DNA of 43,315 nucleotides from Methylocapsa sp. S129 (GCF_009765995.1 NZ_LMUI01000012.1:1-43315); one strand, 5' to 3'. Positions 17,472 to 25,820 are shown, counted from the stretch's first letter. Translations and numbers: made by a program. The notes: a model not told the origin generated them from the letters alone.

Positions 17472-18083
17472 TCAGCGCGCCGCGATCGCCAGCGCCGCGC
17501 CCGCCATCACGCCCGCCGCGCCGCGGTTGATCATCTTCATCGCGCGCGAGGAGCGAAACAATTTGCGCGCCCGGTTGGCGGCGAGGGCGTAAGTCAGCAG
17601 CACCGAACTCAGCACGCCCATCATCGTCGCCGCCAGCGTGATCGCCGTCTTCGCATTGATCGCATCGAGGTCGACGACGAGCGGCATGATCGACAGAAAG
17701 AACACGATCACCTTGGGATTGCCCAGCGTCAGCGACAGCGCGCCCAGGAACGACCGCGCGCCGCTGGCGCTTTGCACGGGCCCAACATCGGCGGGACGCG
17801 CGGGCGCCCGCCACATCGTCCAGGCGAGATAGAGGAGATAGGCGACGCCGGCCAGCCGGATCGCCGTGAAGACTCCCGCAAATTCATGCGCGAGCACAGC
17901 GAGCCCGGTCGCCGCGACGGAAAACCAGATGAGGTCGCCGACCAAAAAGCCGGCGATGAACGGCGCGATGCCGGCAAGGCCCTGCCCGAGGACGCGCGCG
18001 ACAAGCGCGGCGACGCCGGGCCCTGGCGTAGCGACGGCGGCGAGATAGACGCCAATGAACACAAGCAGCGACGAAAAAGACAA
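17472..18083 (-). CDS. LysE/RhtB family amino-acid or small-metabolite exporter
   Basis: The 203-residue protein has about six hydrophobic spans and the family opening GVYLAAVATPGPGVAALVARVLGQG. The P-G-P region and the GFLVGDLIWF segment are typical. Members export amino acids or related metabolites. The start is a TTG at 18083, preceded by GGAGG 8 bases upstream, which is a better fit than any ATG. The 38 bases around this start are repeated at 19496-19533, beyond the kinase gene. Confidence 0.88.
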   Translation of the reverse strand: MSFSSLLVFIGVYLAAVATPGPGVAALVARVLGQGLAGIAPFIAGFLVGDLIWFSVAATGLAVLAHEFAGVFTAIRLAGVAYLLYLAWTMWRAPARPADVGPVQSASGARSFLGALSLTLGNPKVIVFFLSIMPLVVDLDAINAKTAITLAATMMGVLSSVLLTYALAANRARKLFRSSRAMKMINRGAAGVMAGAALAIAAR

Positions 18084-18113
18084 GGCGCGATCCTCCGGGC
18101 GTTGTTAAAACGC
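18076..18113. repeat. 38-bp direct repeat, copy A (start region of the LysE gene)
   Basis: This copy includes the GGAGG ribosome-binding site and TTG start of the LysE gene (minus strand). It matches 19496-19533 at 34 of 38 bases, and weaker similarity runs for about 40 bases further right. The two copies flank the HWE kinase gene in the same orientation. Confidence 0.8.
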
Positions 18114-18223
18114 AATTGGGCCGGGAAGGCTAGCCCGGCGCTGCCGGCCGGACGCGATTTTGGATTTCAATGCTTCTCCCTGGGAAGTTCCCGGGCGGGA
18201 GTCTTCAGCACGAAGCGCCTCGC

Positions 18224-19393
18224 CTACAGGATGTCGCTAAGCCCCGAAAGCGGCGCGTCCAGGCGGCATTCAAGCCCCGTGCTGAGATAGTCCAGCGCGA
18301 CGACGCCGCGCACCTGGCTTGCGAGCGCCTGTTCGATCAGCCGCGTGCCAAAGCCCTGATGTTTTGGCGGTGCGACGGCCGGGCCGCCGCTTTCGCGCCA
18401 GAGGAGCGACAATTGCTGCTCCTGACCGGCGGCCGTCACCTTCCAGCCGACGGCGACATTGCCGTTCGAAGTCGATAGCGCGCCATATTTCGCCGCGTTC
18501 GTCGCCAGCTCGTGCATCATCAGCGTCAGCGCGAGAGCTGCTTTCGGCGCGACCTCGATCGCCGGTCCGCGGATATGGAATCGCCGCTCCCCCTCGTCGC
18601 CGTGCAACTGGGCGGCGCTTTGGATGATCGACGCAAGACCGGCGCTTTCGGTCGAGCCGGCGAACAATATTTCCTGAGCCCTTCCCAACGCGAGAATTCT
18701 ATTCGACAGCGTCTCGCGCGCATCTTCGATATTCCTAGCGTTCCGGAATGTCTGGGAAATGACCGCCTGCACCATCGTCAGAATGTTCTTGAGTCGATGG
18801 CTCATCTCGTTCTTGAGCATCTCCTGATGCTGCTTGATCCGACGCAACTCCATCTGGCCCATCACCTGCCGCGCCAGCGCCTGCAGGCTGTCGGTCTGAG
18901 CCGGCGTCAGCCCTTCCGGACGCGGCTTGGTGTCGATGACGCAAAGCGTGCCCAGCGGGACGCCGTCGGGCGTTTCAAGAAGGGCGCCGGCGTAGAACCG
19001 GATAAACGGCTCGCCCGTGACGAGCGTGTTGGCCCAGGTGCGCGCGTCCAGCGTCAGGTCGGGGATCATCAAAACGCCTTTTTGGCGCAAGGCATGGGCG
19101 CATACGGATTGGCCGAGCGGCGTTTCGCATGGCGGGAACCCGATGCGCGCCTTGAACCATTGGCGGCTCTCCGCGACCAGACTGACGAGCGCGACGGGCG
19201 TTTCACAGATCCGCGTCGCAAGAAGCACGATATCGTCAAAGCCGGGCTCTGGCTCCGTATCCAGAACGCCATAGCGGGCGAGCGCCGCGAGCCGCTCGGA
19301 TTCTGTGTACGGAGCGCCCAAGTCCTCGTCCATCGAAACACATGAAAGGGGTCGATGCAGCCGGATGCCGATTGTCGGCTGCGCGTTCTTCAT
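18224..19393 (-). CDS. GAF-domain HWE-family sensor histidine kinase
   Basis: The protein has 389 residues and no membrane span, so it is cytoplasmic. A GAF domain covers about residues 40-180 (LVSLVAESRQWFKARIG, CAHALRQKGVLMIPD, FYAGALLETPDGVPLGTLCVID). Phospho-acceptor His199 lies in NEMSHRLKNILTMVQAV. The HWE-type ATPase part has MMHELATNAAKYGALS with the family His and LLWRESGG with the W-x-E motif, then GFGTRLIE. The ligand is unknown; related kinases sense light, redox or cyclic nucleotides. No response regulator is adjacent. It diverges from the membrane cyclase at 19612 and lies between 38-bp direct repeats. Confidence 0.9.
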   Translation of the reverse strand: MKNAQPTIGIRLHRPLSCVSMDEDLGAPYTESERLAALARYGVLDTEPEPGFDDIVLLATRICETPVALVSLVAESRQWFKARIGFPPCETPLGQSVCAHALRQKGVLMIPDLTLDARTWANTLVTGEPFIRFYAGALLETPDGVPLGTLCVIDTKPRPEGLTPAQTDSLQALARQVMGQMELRRIKQHQEMLKNEMSHRLKNILTMVQAVISQTFRNARNIEDARETLSNRILALGRAQEILFAGSTESAGLASIIQSAAQLHGDEGERRFHIRGPAIEVAPKAALALTLMMHELATNAAKYGALSTSNGNVAVGWKVTAAGQEQQLSLLWRESGGPAVAPPKHQGFGTRLIEQALASQVRGVVALDYLSTGLECRLDAPLSGLSDIL

Positions 19394-19457
19394 GACTGTC
19401 TCAAAGCGATTGATATGTCAAAGACGTCGAATGTCGCGAGACGCGCTCGGCCACGTG

Positions 19458-19475
19458 ATTAAATTAAAATTTAAT
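19458..19475. promoter_or_regulatory. AT-rich inverted repeat in a divergent promoter region
   Basis: ATTAAATT-aa-AATTTAAT is a near-perfect 18-bp palindrome just after a CACGTG hexamer (19453-19458). It lies between the HWE kinase (minus) and the cyclase gene (plus), in otherwise GC-rich DNA. A protein-binding site is plausible; the protein is unknown. Confidence 0.35.
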
Positions 19476-19495
19476 ATCCAAAGCGGCAGACAAAT

Positions 19496-19533
19496 AAAGA
19501 CAAGGCGCGTTTCTCCCGGCGCTGTTAAAACGC
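19496..19533. repeat. 38-bp direct repeat, copy B
   Basis: This copy matches 18076-18113 at 34 of 38 bases. Read on the minus strand it keeps the ribosome-binding region and the TTG start of the LysE gene but hits a stop after ten codons. It therefore looks like a 5' remnant of a duplicated exporter gene or the edge of an inserted segment. Confidence 0.75.
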
Positions 19534-19611
19534 CATGGCGCCAAGGGTTGGCCTGGCGCCTACGGCTTTTGCCCGTCGCCGGACTTTTATTGGAAGGCTG
19601 GATCGTTTCGG

Positions 19612-20940
19612 ATGGAGATCGCCCAAAAAGACCAAGACCTGGCGCGCGCGCCATCGATGCATCCCGTGACGCTGCGCTTTGGCGATCGGCAATTGGAGCG
19701 CCGCTACCACGAAGCCCGCCTCCCCTATCGCATCCTCGCCAACCGGATCAGCGCTCTGGCCGGATCGCTCGCCTATCTCGCGTTCCTGACGTTGGACCGC
19801 TTCACGATCCAGGATCCCTCCGCCGCGTTGTTTACGGTGAGTCTGGCGGGAATCATCGGCTTCGCGCTCATCTTTCTAGCGACAATCCTGGTCAGGCCCG
19901 GGCGCTGGATCGAACCGATGGGCCTCGTGGTCATCGCCGGCAACGCGCTCTTCCTGGCGCTGTATCTGATGAGTTTGAGCGCAACGTCGCACGCCTATGA
20001 CCCGCCGTCGGCGGTCTATACGATGGCCGCGGTGACATGTTTTGCGCTCTGCGGCGTCACCTTCATCGAAGGCGCCTTGCTGGCGCTCTATACGATCGGC
20101 ATCTTCCTCCTGGTGGTCACGGTCCTTCTGCCCGAACCGCCTCTCGTCATCGAATATCAATGGGCCTGGATGGCGCTGGTCGTCGCCTTTTCCGCCATCG
20201 GCTCCTATCTGCTCGATCGCACGCAGCGCATTTCCTGGCTGCAGCGGCTCGACCTCGCCGAGGCGCGCACGCAGATCACCATCCTGCTCCACAATGTGCT
20301 GCCGCCGTCGATCGCGGCGCGCAAGCTCAACGGCGAAAACCCGATCGCCGACGATTTCCCCGAAGCGAGCCTGCTCTTCGCCGACGTCGTCGACTTCACC
20401 CGTCTGTCGTCGCGGCTGAGCTCGACGCAGGTCGTCTCGATGCTCGGCGCGCTGTTCGGACGCTTCGACCAGATTGCGCAGCGCTATGGCCTCGAGAAGA
20501 TCAAGACGATCGGCGATTGCTACATGCTGGCCGGCGGCATTCCCTTTTCCGATCCCGCCCATCTCGACAAGCTCGCCGCCGCCGCCCTCGACATGCTCGC
20601 GGCGACCCGAAGCGTCACCACCCCCGACGGCGCCGCGCTGACGGTGCGCATCGGCATGAACGCCGGCCCGGTGACGGCCGGCGTCATCGGCGAGTCGAAA
20701 TTCATCTTCGACGTCTGGGGCGACACGGTGAATGTGGCGAGCCGGATGGAGAGCCAGGGCGTCGAAGGCCAGATCCGCGTCACGAAATTCGTCCGCGACG
20801 CCCTCGCCCGCGCCTATGATTTCGAAGGCCCCTTCCGCGTCGACCTGAAAGGCAAGGGTCAGCTCGACGTCTGGCGGCTCGTTGCGGCAAGGACGGTGGG
20901 AGAAGCGGGTTGGGAGGCGACGAGAGGCAATCTCGCTTGA
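19612..20940 (+). CDS. Membrane-bound class III adenylate cyclase
   Basis: The protein has 442 residues. Six hydrophobic spans (about residues 45-205) are followed by a short linker helix (RISWLQRLDLAEARTQITILLHNVLPPSIA), as in mammalian-type cyclases, and one catalytic domain. Catalytic residues are visible: metal Asp in LLFADVVDFT and KTIGDCYM, purine-selecting Lys in EKIKTIGD and Asp in FDVWGD, and Asn/Arg in VNVASRM. Lys and Asp at the selector positions favour ATP, so the product should be cAMP. It acts as a homodimer. A later ATG at 19657 is an alternative start. Divergent from the HWE kinase. Confidence 0.93.
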   Translation: MEIAQKDQDLARAPSMHPVTLRFGDRQLERRYHEARLPYRILANRISALAGSLAYLAFLTLDRFTIQDPSAALFTVSLAGIIGFALIFLATILVRPGRWIEPMGLVVIAGNALFLALYLMSLSATSHAYDPPSAVYTMAAVTCFALCGVTFIEGALLALYTIGIFLLVVTVLLPEPPLVIEYQWAWMALVVAFSAIGSYLLDRTQRISWLQRLDLAEARTQITILLHNVLPPSIAARKLNGENPIADDFPEASLLFADVVDFTRLSSRLSSTQVVSMLGALFGRFDQIAQRYGLEKIKTIGDCYMLAGGIPFSDPAHLDKLAAAALDMLAATRSVTTPDGAALTVRIGMNAGPVTAGVIGESKFIFDVWGDTVNVASRMESQGVEGQIRVTKFVRDALARAYDFEGPFRVDLKGKGQLDVWRLVAARTVGEAGWEATRGNLA

Positions 20941-20960
20941 ATATCGCGACCCCAGGCCGC

Positions 20961-21114
20961 TCGTCATTGCGAGCGGAGCGAAGCAACCCAGGCGTCGTGG
21001 CGGTTGCTGTTTCAGGCCGCAGCGGAGTGATCAGCGTCTTGCTGAATCGTCTGACACGAACAAATAGGCAAAGGTCACGACGCCCGGGTTGCTTCGCTCC
21101 GCTCGCAATGACGA
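20961..21114. repeat. Palindromic element, hairpin family 1 (154 bp)
   Basis: Arms of about 39 bases (20961-20999 and 21075-21114) are inverted copies with one or two mismatches. Each starts at the outside with TCGTCATTGCGAGCGGAGCG and continues AAGCAACCC. The inner part shares words with the element at 21474-21659 (TTGCTG, GGCCGC, GGCAAAGGTC), so both belong to one family over their full length. It ends 21 bases before the stop codon of the GIY-YIG gene. Confidence 0.9.
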
Positions 21115-21135
21115 CCAGTCGGCGTTTTGCGCTAC

Positions 21136-21423
21136 TCAGGCGAGGTCCAGATAGAGGTCTCGCCATTCCGGATTGAACCTGTCGATCAGCATCAGCTTCT
21201 TCAGCCGCGAGCGGCCCTTGATTTGTTTCTCGCGCGCAATCGCCGTGGCCATATCTTCGTAGAGCTCGTAATAGACCAGCATCTTGCAACCGTATTTCGT
21301 TGTGAACCCGGGCGTCAGCCCTTCCTTATGTTGGAACACGCGCTGGGAGAGATTCGACGTCACGCCAGCGTACAACGTGCCGTTACGCTTGCTCGCCATG
21401 ATAAAGATCGCCGGCTGTTTCAT
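21136..21423 (-). CDS. Small GIY-YIG nuclease domain protein
   Basis: The 95-residue protein is a single GIY-YIG domain. The two-strand motif appears as FIMASKRNGTLYAGVT, the catalytic Arg lies in NLSQRVFQHK, and the catalytic Glu lies in TAIAREKQIKG. Family members are single-domain nucleases (YhbQ/UPF0213-like, SLX1-like) of unclear role. The gene is bracketed by two large palindromes of the same family, 21 bp from its 3' end and 51 bp from its 5' end, with nothing else between. This arrangement suggests a mobile or repeat-associated unit. Confidence 0.88.
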   Translation of the reverse strand: MKQPAIFIMASKRNGTLYAGVTSNLSQRVFQHKEGLTPGFTTKYGCKMLVYYELYEDMATAIAREKQIKGRSRLKKLMLIDRFNPEWRDLYLDLA

Positions 21424-21473
21424 TGAGCGATGCTCTCTATCGCCGAAGCCATTGCGATGACCGCGGTGAATCT

Positions 21474-21659
21474 GTCATTGCGAGCGGAGCCCGGACGAAT
21501 GCTACGCATTCGCCTTGAGAACCAATCCAGATGTCGTGCGGCTTGCTGATGAGGGCCGCGCATTCGCAAGCGTTGCGAACAATTGGGCAGAGGTCGCGAT
21601 AGCTGGACTGGTTCTCAAGGCGAATGCGTAGCATTCGTCCGGGCTCCGCTCCCAATGAC
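21474..21659. repeat. Palindromic element, hairpin family 1 (186 bp, long-arm form)
   Basis: The 57-base arms (21474-21530 and 21603-21659) are inverted copies with two mismatches. Compared with the element at 20961-21114, each arm carries the same outer GTCATTGCGAGCGGAGC and inner CAATCCAG, but about 30 extra bases lie between them, and these include CGAATGCTACGCATTCG, itself a palindrome. The extra block is present on both arms, so the hairpin is kept. Confidence 0.9.
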
Positions 21660-21787
21660 GATGAAGGAAACTGCCCCGTCACTAAGTCCCGTATCTGATG
21701 ACCCAGGGCGGGCGCTTTCGCGCCGCCTGAAAAACCCTTATCTTGTCGTCATGGCCCAACGACCTGTCAACACGGTCGGATTCGTGA

Positions 21788-22017
21788 CCCGGATGCCTGC
21801 CCGCGCCGCGCGCCGGCGCGCCGAGCCACCGCATCGACAATCGGCCCCCGGAGACGATCTCGCCTGAGCACTGCGAAGCCGTGCAGGAGGGCGTCGACCA
21901 GGCGGACCGCGGCGAGTTCGCGACGGACGCCGAGATGAAAGCGGTCTTTCGACGTTTCGGCTCGTGAGGGTTCGATATGCGCCGCATGCCGCCTTTGCCT
22001 TTTTGATTGGCGCCTAG
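21788..22017 (+). pseudogene. Remnant of an antitoxin-toxin pair
   Basis: The frame ending at 21967 has no usable start. It encodes a tail containing RIDNRPPETISPEHCEAV, EGVDQADRGEF and MKAVFRRFGS, which has the look of small CopG/RelB-type antitoxins of alphaproteobacteria. A GTG overlaps its stop and opens a short frame VRVRYAPHAAF..., like the first strand of ParE/RelE-type toxins, which ends at a TAG at 22017. The overlap is typical of such pairs. Both partners seem truncated. The family match is from memory of such proteins. Confidence 0.4.
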
Positions 22018-22229
22018 CGATTTCGATTGGCCGCCGGACCGCGAAAACAACGCTACGCGATAGCAAACCGTAAAGACCAACATGTCATCTTCATCTGTCA
22101 ACGCGGGGGAGCAGTCTCCCGGCAAGATCGAACGCTCCCGCTATAGGAGCCGCTTGACGACTTAGAGGCTTTGCGTGGCGAGCAGGTCGGTAGAATTCTC
22201 ATCCTTCGTCTCAAGCGGACCATAGCGCG

Positions 22230-22586
22230 ATGATGAATTTCATGCGCCGCTATGGATGGTATATTTTTTTGGCGCCGTCCGTCATTTTCATCATCGATGA
22301 TTACGCAACAAACTGGCACGATCACGGGCATGAAAGGACATTGTACATCGTCCTCGAAAACCTGGGCGAGGATATTGCGACGTTGTTATTCTGGGCCGTC
22401 ATCCGGGCCTGGGAAAACCGCCCCATTCCGCACATGCATGCGGAATGTCCGAACTGCCATTTCAAATGGGTCATGCACCCCAGGCAGAAAATACCCTTCT
22501 GCCCGCATTGCGGCGCCCCGGAGCCGCTTCCAGGCCCCATGCCCGGGAATGACGCCAGCGCGCCAAACGCGCATTCGGCGCCTTGA
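22230..22586 (+). CDS. Small membrane protein with C-terminal zinc ribbon
   Basis: The 118-residue protein has an N-terminal hydrophobic segment (WYIFLAPSVIFII), a second moderately hydrophobic stretch (DIATLLFWAVIRAW) and a C-terminal pair CPNC...CPHC, the four ligands of a zinc ribbon. The tail is Pro-rich. The family is not recognised. The ribbon probably faces the cytoplasm. The ATGs at 22230, 22233 and 22242 are all possible starts, with no strong ribosome-binding site. It lies downstream of the decayed toxin-antitoxin stretch. Confidence 0.6.
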   Translation: MMNFMRRYGWYIFLAPSVIFIIDDYATNWHDHGHERTLYIVLENLGEDIATLLFWAVIRAWENRPIPHMHAECPNCHFKWVMHPRQKIPFCPHCGAPEPLPGPMPGNDASAPNAHSAP

Positions 22587-22746
22587 TAGAAGGCCAAACG
22601 CCGGGCGGATTTGTAGGCGCGCGCGCTGAGCGCGCATCTTGCGCCGCCGCGACGATTGAGAATAAAGCGCTTACGCGCTGGACACTGCCGGCTGACGTGA
22701 TAACGCCCTTCGGGCGGCGAGCCGCTGCGACTTATAGGATCAGATC

Positions 22747-24024
22747 ATGCCGAGCGAGTTATTGGGCCAGTCCGCGGCGCGGCCGACGATCGACCCTAAA
22801 AACCTCGTGACCGTGGAGTCGTTCCAGCGCCCGGCGACCGAACGTCCTGGCTCCGAGACGATCGAGGGGATTGCCGAATGGCTGATTGGCGGCGCGCGCC
22901 GGAATCCTTCCTTCACGCAGACATTCGATGAGCTGGCGTGGCGGCTGGTCGCGACGGGCATGCCTCTGCTTCGCGCCAGCCTTCATAGCAACACGCTGCA
23001 TCCGCAGTTTCTCGGCGCCACCTATGTGTGGTGGCGCGACGAGGCGCAGACGCAGAAGATCATGATTAAGCATGAAATAGCAGATTTCATCCCCTATCAG
23101 GAGAATCCGATACGGCGGGTGCGCGAGGGCGGCGAGACCCTGCGGCGCCGGATGGACGGGCCCGAAGCCCCGTTCGATTTTCCTGTGTTGCACGATCTGA
23201 AGGCGCGCGGCGCCACCGAGTTTTTCGCGCTGCCGATCGCCAGTCAGTTCGGCTTTGGCGTTCATGTTGCGATCTACGTCGCCGACAGGCCAAGCGGCTT
23301 CACCGAGCGCGAAATTCGCGATCTCTCGTCTTTGTCCGAACGGCTGTCGGTGATCGCCGACATGAACAGTCAGCGACAAATCGCAGAAAACGTCCTCAAG
23401 ACCTATCTTGGGCCGCTGACCGGTCCCAGAGTGCTGGCTGGGCAAATGCGGCGGGGCAGCGGCGAGGCAATCTCCGCGGTGCTGTGGTCGTCAGACCTGC
23501 GCGGCTTCACGCAACTCTCCGATCGTCTGCCGGGCGAGCGCGTGATCGCCATGCTCAACGACATTTTCGATTTGCAGGCGCGCGCGATCGCGGACCATGG
23601 CGGCGAGATCTTGAAATTTATCGGCGATGGATTGTTGGCGATATTTCCTGTCGCTGATCCCGCCGACGCCCAACGGGCGGCCGCGAATGCGCTCGCCGCC
23701 GCGCAAGAGGCGCAGACAAAGCTGAGCGCGCTTCGCACTCGGCAGTCCGAGGACGGCCATCCGGAATTGGAAATTGTCGTGGCGCTGCATTACGGCATGG
23801 TCATCTACGGCAATGTCGGATCAGCCGACCGTCTCGATTTCACCGTCATCGGGCCCGCGGTCAATCTCGTCACCCGAATAGAAGCAATCGCCAAGTCGCT
23901 CGACCTGCCCGTCGTGATGAGCGACGATTTCGCGGGAGCCTATGGGCGACGCCTGACGTCGCTTGGTCTGCACAATCTGCGAGGCCTCGATCAACCGCAC
24001 GAGCTCTATACGGCGGCGATCTAG
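22747..24024 (+). CDS. Class III nucleotidyl cyclase with N-terminal sensory region
   Basis: The 425-residue protein is soluble. An N-terminal region of about 200 residues (FDELAWRLVATGMPLLRASLH...) is of the type common in rhizobial cyclases. The catalytic domain starts near residue 235: metal Asp in SSDLRGFTQLSDRL and in FIGDGLLAIF, selector Lys in ILKFIGDG and Thr in DFTVIG, transition-state Asn/Arg in AVNLVTRIE. All catalytic positions are present, so it should be active, probably making cAMP. The start follows AGGATC. The gene stands alone; a hairpin at 24091-24116 may end the transcript. Confidence 0.88.
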   Translation: MPSELLGQSAARPTIDPKNLVTVESFQRPATERPGSETIEGIAEWLIGGARRNPSFTQTFDELAWRLVATGMPLLRASLHSNTLHPQFLGATYVWWRDEAQTQKIMIKHEIADFIPYQENPIRRVREGGETLRRRMDGPEAPFDFPVLHDLKARGATEFFALPIASQFGFGVHVAIYVADRPSGFTEREIRDLSSLSERLSVIADMNSQRQIAENVLKTYLGPLTGPRVLAGQMRRGSGEAISAVLWSSDLRGFTQLSDRLPGERVIAMLNDIFDLQARAIADHGGEILKFIGDGLLAIFPVADPADAQRAAANALAAAQEAQTKLSALRTRQSEDGHPELEIVVALHYGMVIYGNVGSADRLDFTVIGPAVNLVTRIEAIAKSLDLPVVMSDDFAGAYGRRLTSLGLHNLRGLDQPHELYTAAI

Positions 24025-24090
24025 GATCGGCGGCGGTCAATTCATCTGAATAGCTCGTCGCGCCTGTGCCGCCGAGGAGGAAAGCGAGTC

Positions 24091-24116
24091 GGAAGCGTCA
24101 TTCGCGGGACGCTTTC
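24091..24116. terminator. Candidate hairpin terminator between convergent genes
   Basis: GGAAGCGTC (24091-24099) pairs with GACGCTTTC (24108-24116, one G-T pair) around an 8-base loop. It lies in the 239-bp gap between the cyclase and the convergent acyl-CoA synthetase. There is no T tract, so strength is uncertain. Confidence 0.35.
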
Positions 24117-24263
24117 TGCGTCGACCTTCGCGGCGCCAAGGGCCCGCAATTGTGGCTCGGCATGAAATCATTATCCAGAGCAGATTCAGGCCGGCCCCAA
24201 CGATCGTGAAACTGGGCCGCCGGCGGAGCGGAGCGTCGGCGCATGCGGCGAGATTGCCCGCGC

Positions 24264-25820
24264 TCAATTCACCCGCCTCTCCTTCTCTTCCCAAAATGGC
24301 TTGCGCAATTCGCGCTTGAGGATTTTGCCGGCGCCGGACATCGGCAGCGGGACGTCGCGGATATCGACCGAGCGCGGGCATTTGTAATTGGCTATCCGCG
24401 CCTTGCAGAACGCGATGATCTCCTCGCCATTCACCTGCGCGTCGGGCCGCCTGACGACGACGGCATGGACCTCTTCACCCCATTCGTCGCTCGGCACGCC
24501 GACCACCGCGCATTGCACGACGGCCGGATGCTGCGCCACGACATTCTCGACCTCGATCGAATAGACATTCTCGCCGCCCGAAATGATCATGTCCTTGACG
24601 CGGTCGACGACATAGACAAAGCCGTCCGCGTCCATATAGCCGCCGTCGCCGGTATGCATCCAGCCGCCGACAAGAGCGCGCGCGGTCTCTTCCGGGCGCT
24701 CCCAATAGCCCATCATGACATTATCGCCGCGCGCGACGATTTCGCCAACGATTCCTGGCGCCACCGGCTGATCGCTGGGATCGACGATCCGCACCTCGCA
24801 GCCCAGCGTCGCGCGGCCGCCGGCGCGATGGCGCCCCTTGGCGCGGCCCTCGCCGATATGCTCCTTCCAGTGCAGAATCGTCGCGATCGGCGACAGCTCC
24901 GTCATGCCATAGGCCTGGCAGAATTGCGTATCGGGCAGCGCCGCCATCGCCCGATCGAGCACGGCCTCGCTGATCGGCGAGGCGCCATAGACGATGCGCG
25001 TCAGGGACGACAGGTCATGCGATGGGAGCGCGGGATGATCGACCGTCATCTGGATCATGGTCGGCACGAGCAACACTTCCGTCACCTTCTCGCGCTCGAT
25101 CGAGGCCATCGCCGCCTCCGGGCTGAAGGCTTTGATGATGACATTGGCGCCGCCGCTGAGCAGCAGCGCGAACATCGCCGCGCCATTGGCGAGGTGGAAC
25201 ATCGGCGCGGCGTGCAGATAAATGGCCTCGCTCGGGAAAAGCCCCTCGCTGAGAGCGTTCAGCGCATTGGCCATCAGATTGTCGTGGCTCAGCATCACGC
25301 CTTTGGAGCGCCCGGTCGTGCCGCCGGTATAGAAGATGCCGGCGAGGTCCTCGCGCTGGCGCATCGCATCGGGCATCGGCGCGCTGCGCGCCAGCAGCGC
25401 CTCGTAATGCTGGGCGCCGGCGGGCGCATCGTCGTCGTCGGCATAGACGAGGCGAAGCCCAGGCAGCGCCGCCGCCAGGCTCTCGCCGACGCCTGAGAAC
25501 ATTTTGTCGACGATCAGGATCGCCGCGCGGCAATCGCGCAGCGCATCCTCGTTCTCTTGCCGCGACCAGCGGATGTTGAGCGGCACGATCACCGCACCCG
25601 CCCAGGCGACGGCGAGATAGGTCTCGAGATAGCGGTCGGAATTCAGTGACAGGATCGCGACCCGTTCGCCGGGGCCGGCGCCGAGCGAGGCAAGACCGGC
25701 GGCGAGGCGCGGCGCGCGTTCGCCGAGATCGCGCCACTTTCTGCGTCGATCGCCAAAGACGGTCGCGAGACCATCCGCATTGACCTGCAATGCGCGCTTG
25801 AATCCATGCGTAATGTTCAT
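24264..25820 (-). CDS. Acyl-CoA synthetase (AMP-forming)
   Basis: The 518-residue protein belongs to the ANL superfamily. Motifs in order: the ATP loop FYTGGTTGRSKGVMLSH, YGMTELSP, GWMHTGDGGYMD, DRVKDMIISGGENVYSIEVE and the catalytic Lys in MSGAGKILKREL. It activates a carboxylic acid to its CoA thioester through an acyl-adenylate. It lies 39 bp downstream of the TetR gene's stop codon on the same strand, so regulator and synthetase are likely one transcript. It would feed the divergent beta-oxidation operon. A second synthetase is encoded in that operon, so the two may use different substrates. Confidence 0.92.
   Translation of the reverse strand: MNITHGFKRALQVNADGLATVFGDRRRKWRDLGERAPRLAAGLASLGAGPGERVAILSLNSDRYLETYLAVAWAGAVIVPLNIRWSRQENEDALRDCRAAILIVDKMFSGVGESLAAALPGLRLVYADDDDAPAGAQHYEALLARSAPMPDAMRQREDLAGIFYTGGTTGRSKGVMLSHDNLMANALNALSEGLFPSEAIYLHAAPMFHLANGAAMFALLLSGGANVIIKAFSPEAAMASIEREKVTEVLLVPTMIQMTVDHPALPSHDLSSLTRIVYGASPISEAVLDRAMAALPDTQFCQAYGMTELSPIATILHWKEHIGEGRAKGRHRAGGRATLGCEVRIVDPSDQPVAPGIVGEIVARGDNVMMGYWERPEETARALVGGWMHTGDGGYMDADGFVYVVDRVKDMIISGGENVYSIEVENVVAQHPAVVQCAVVGVPSDEWGEEVHAVVVRRPDAQVNGEEIIAFCKARIANYKCPRSVDIRDVPLPMSGAGKILKRELRKPFWEEKERRVN

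Noticed and set aside
21682-22125. 147-codon frame on the minus strand
   Set aside because: Low-complexity Ser/Arg-rich translation with no motif. The opposite strand shows the toxin-antitoxin remnant.
24037-24240. Minus-strand frame with a hydrophobic stretch (IVGAGLNLLWIMI)
   Set aside because: No start signal, no family resemblance, and the rest is Arg-rich. Probably chance in the gap between convergent genes.
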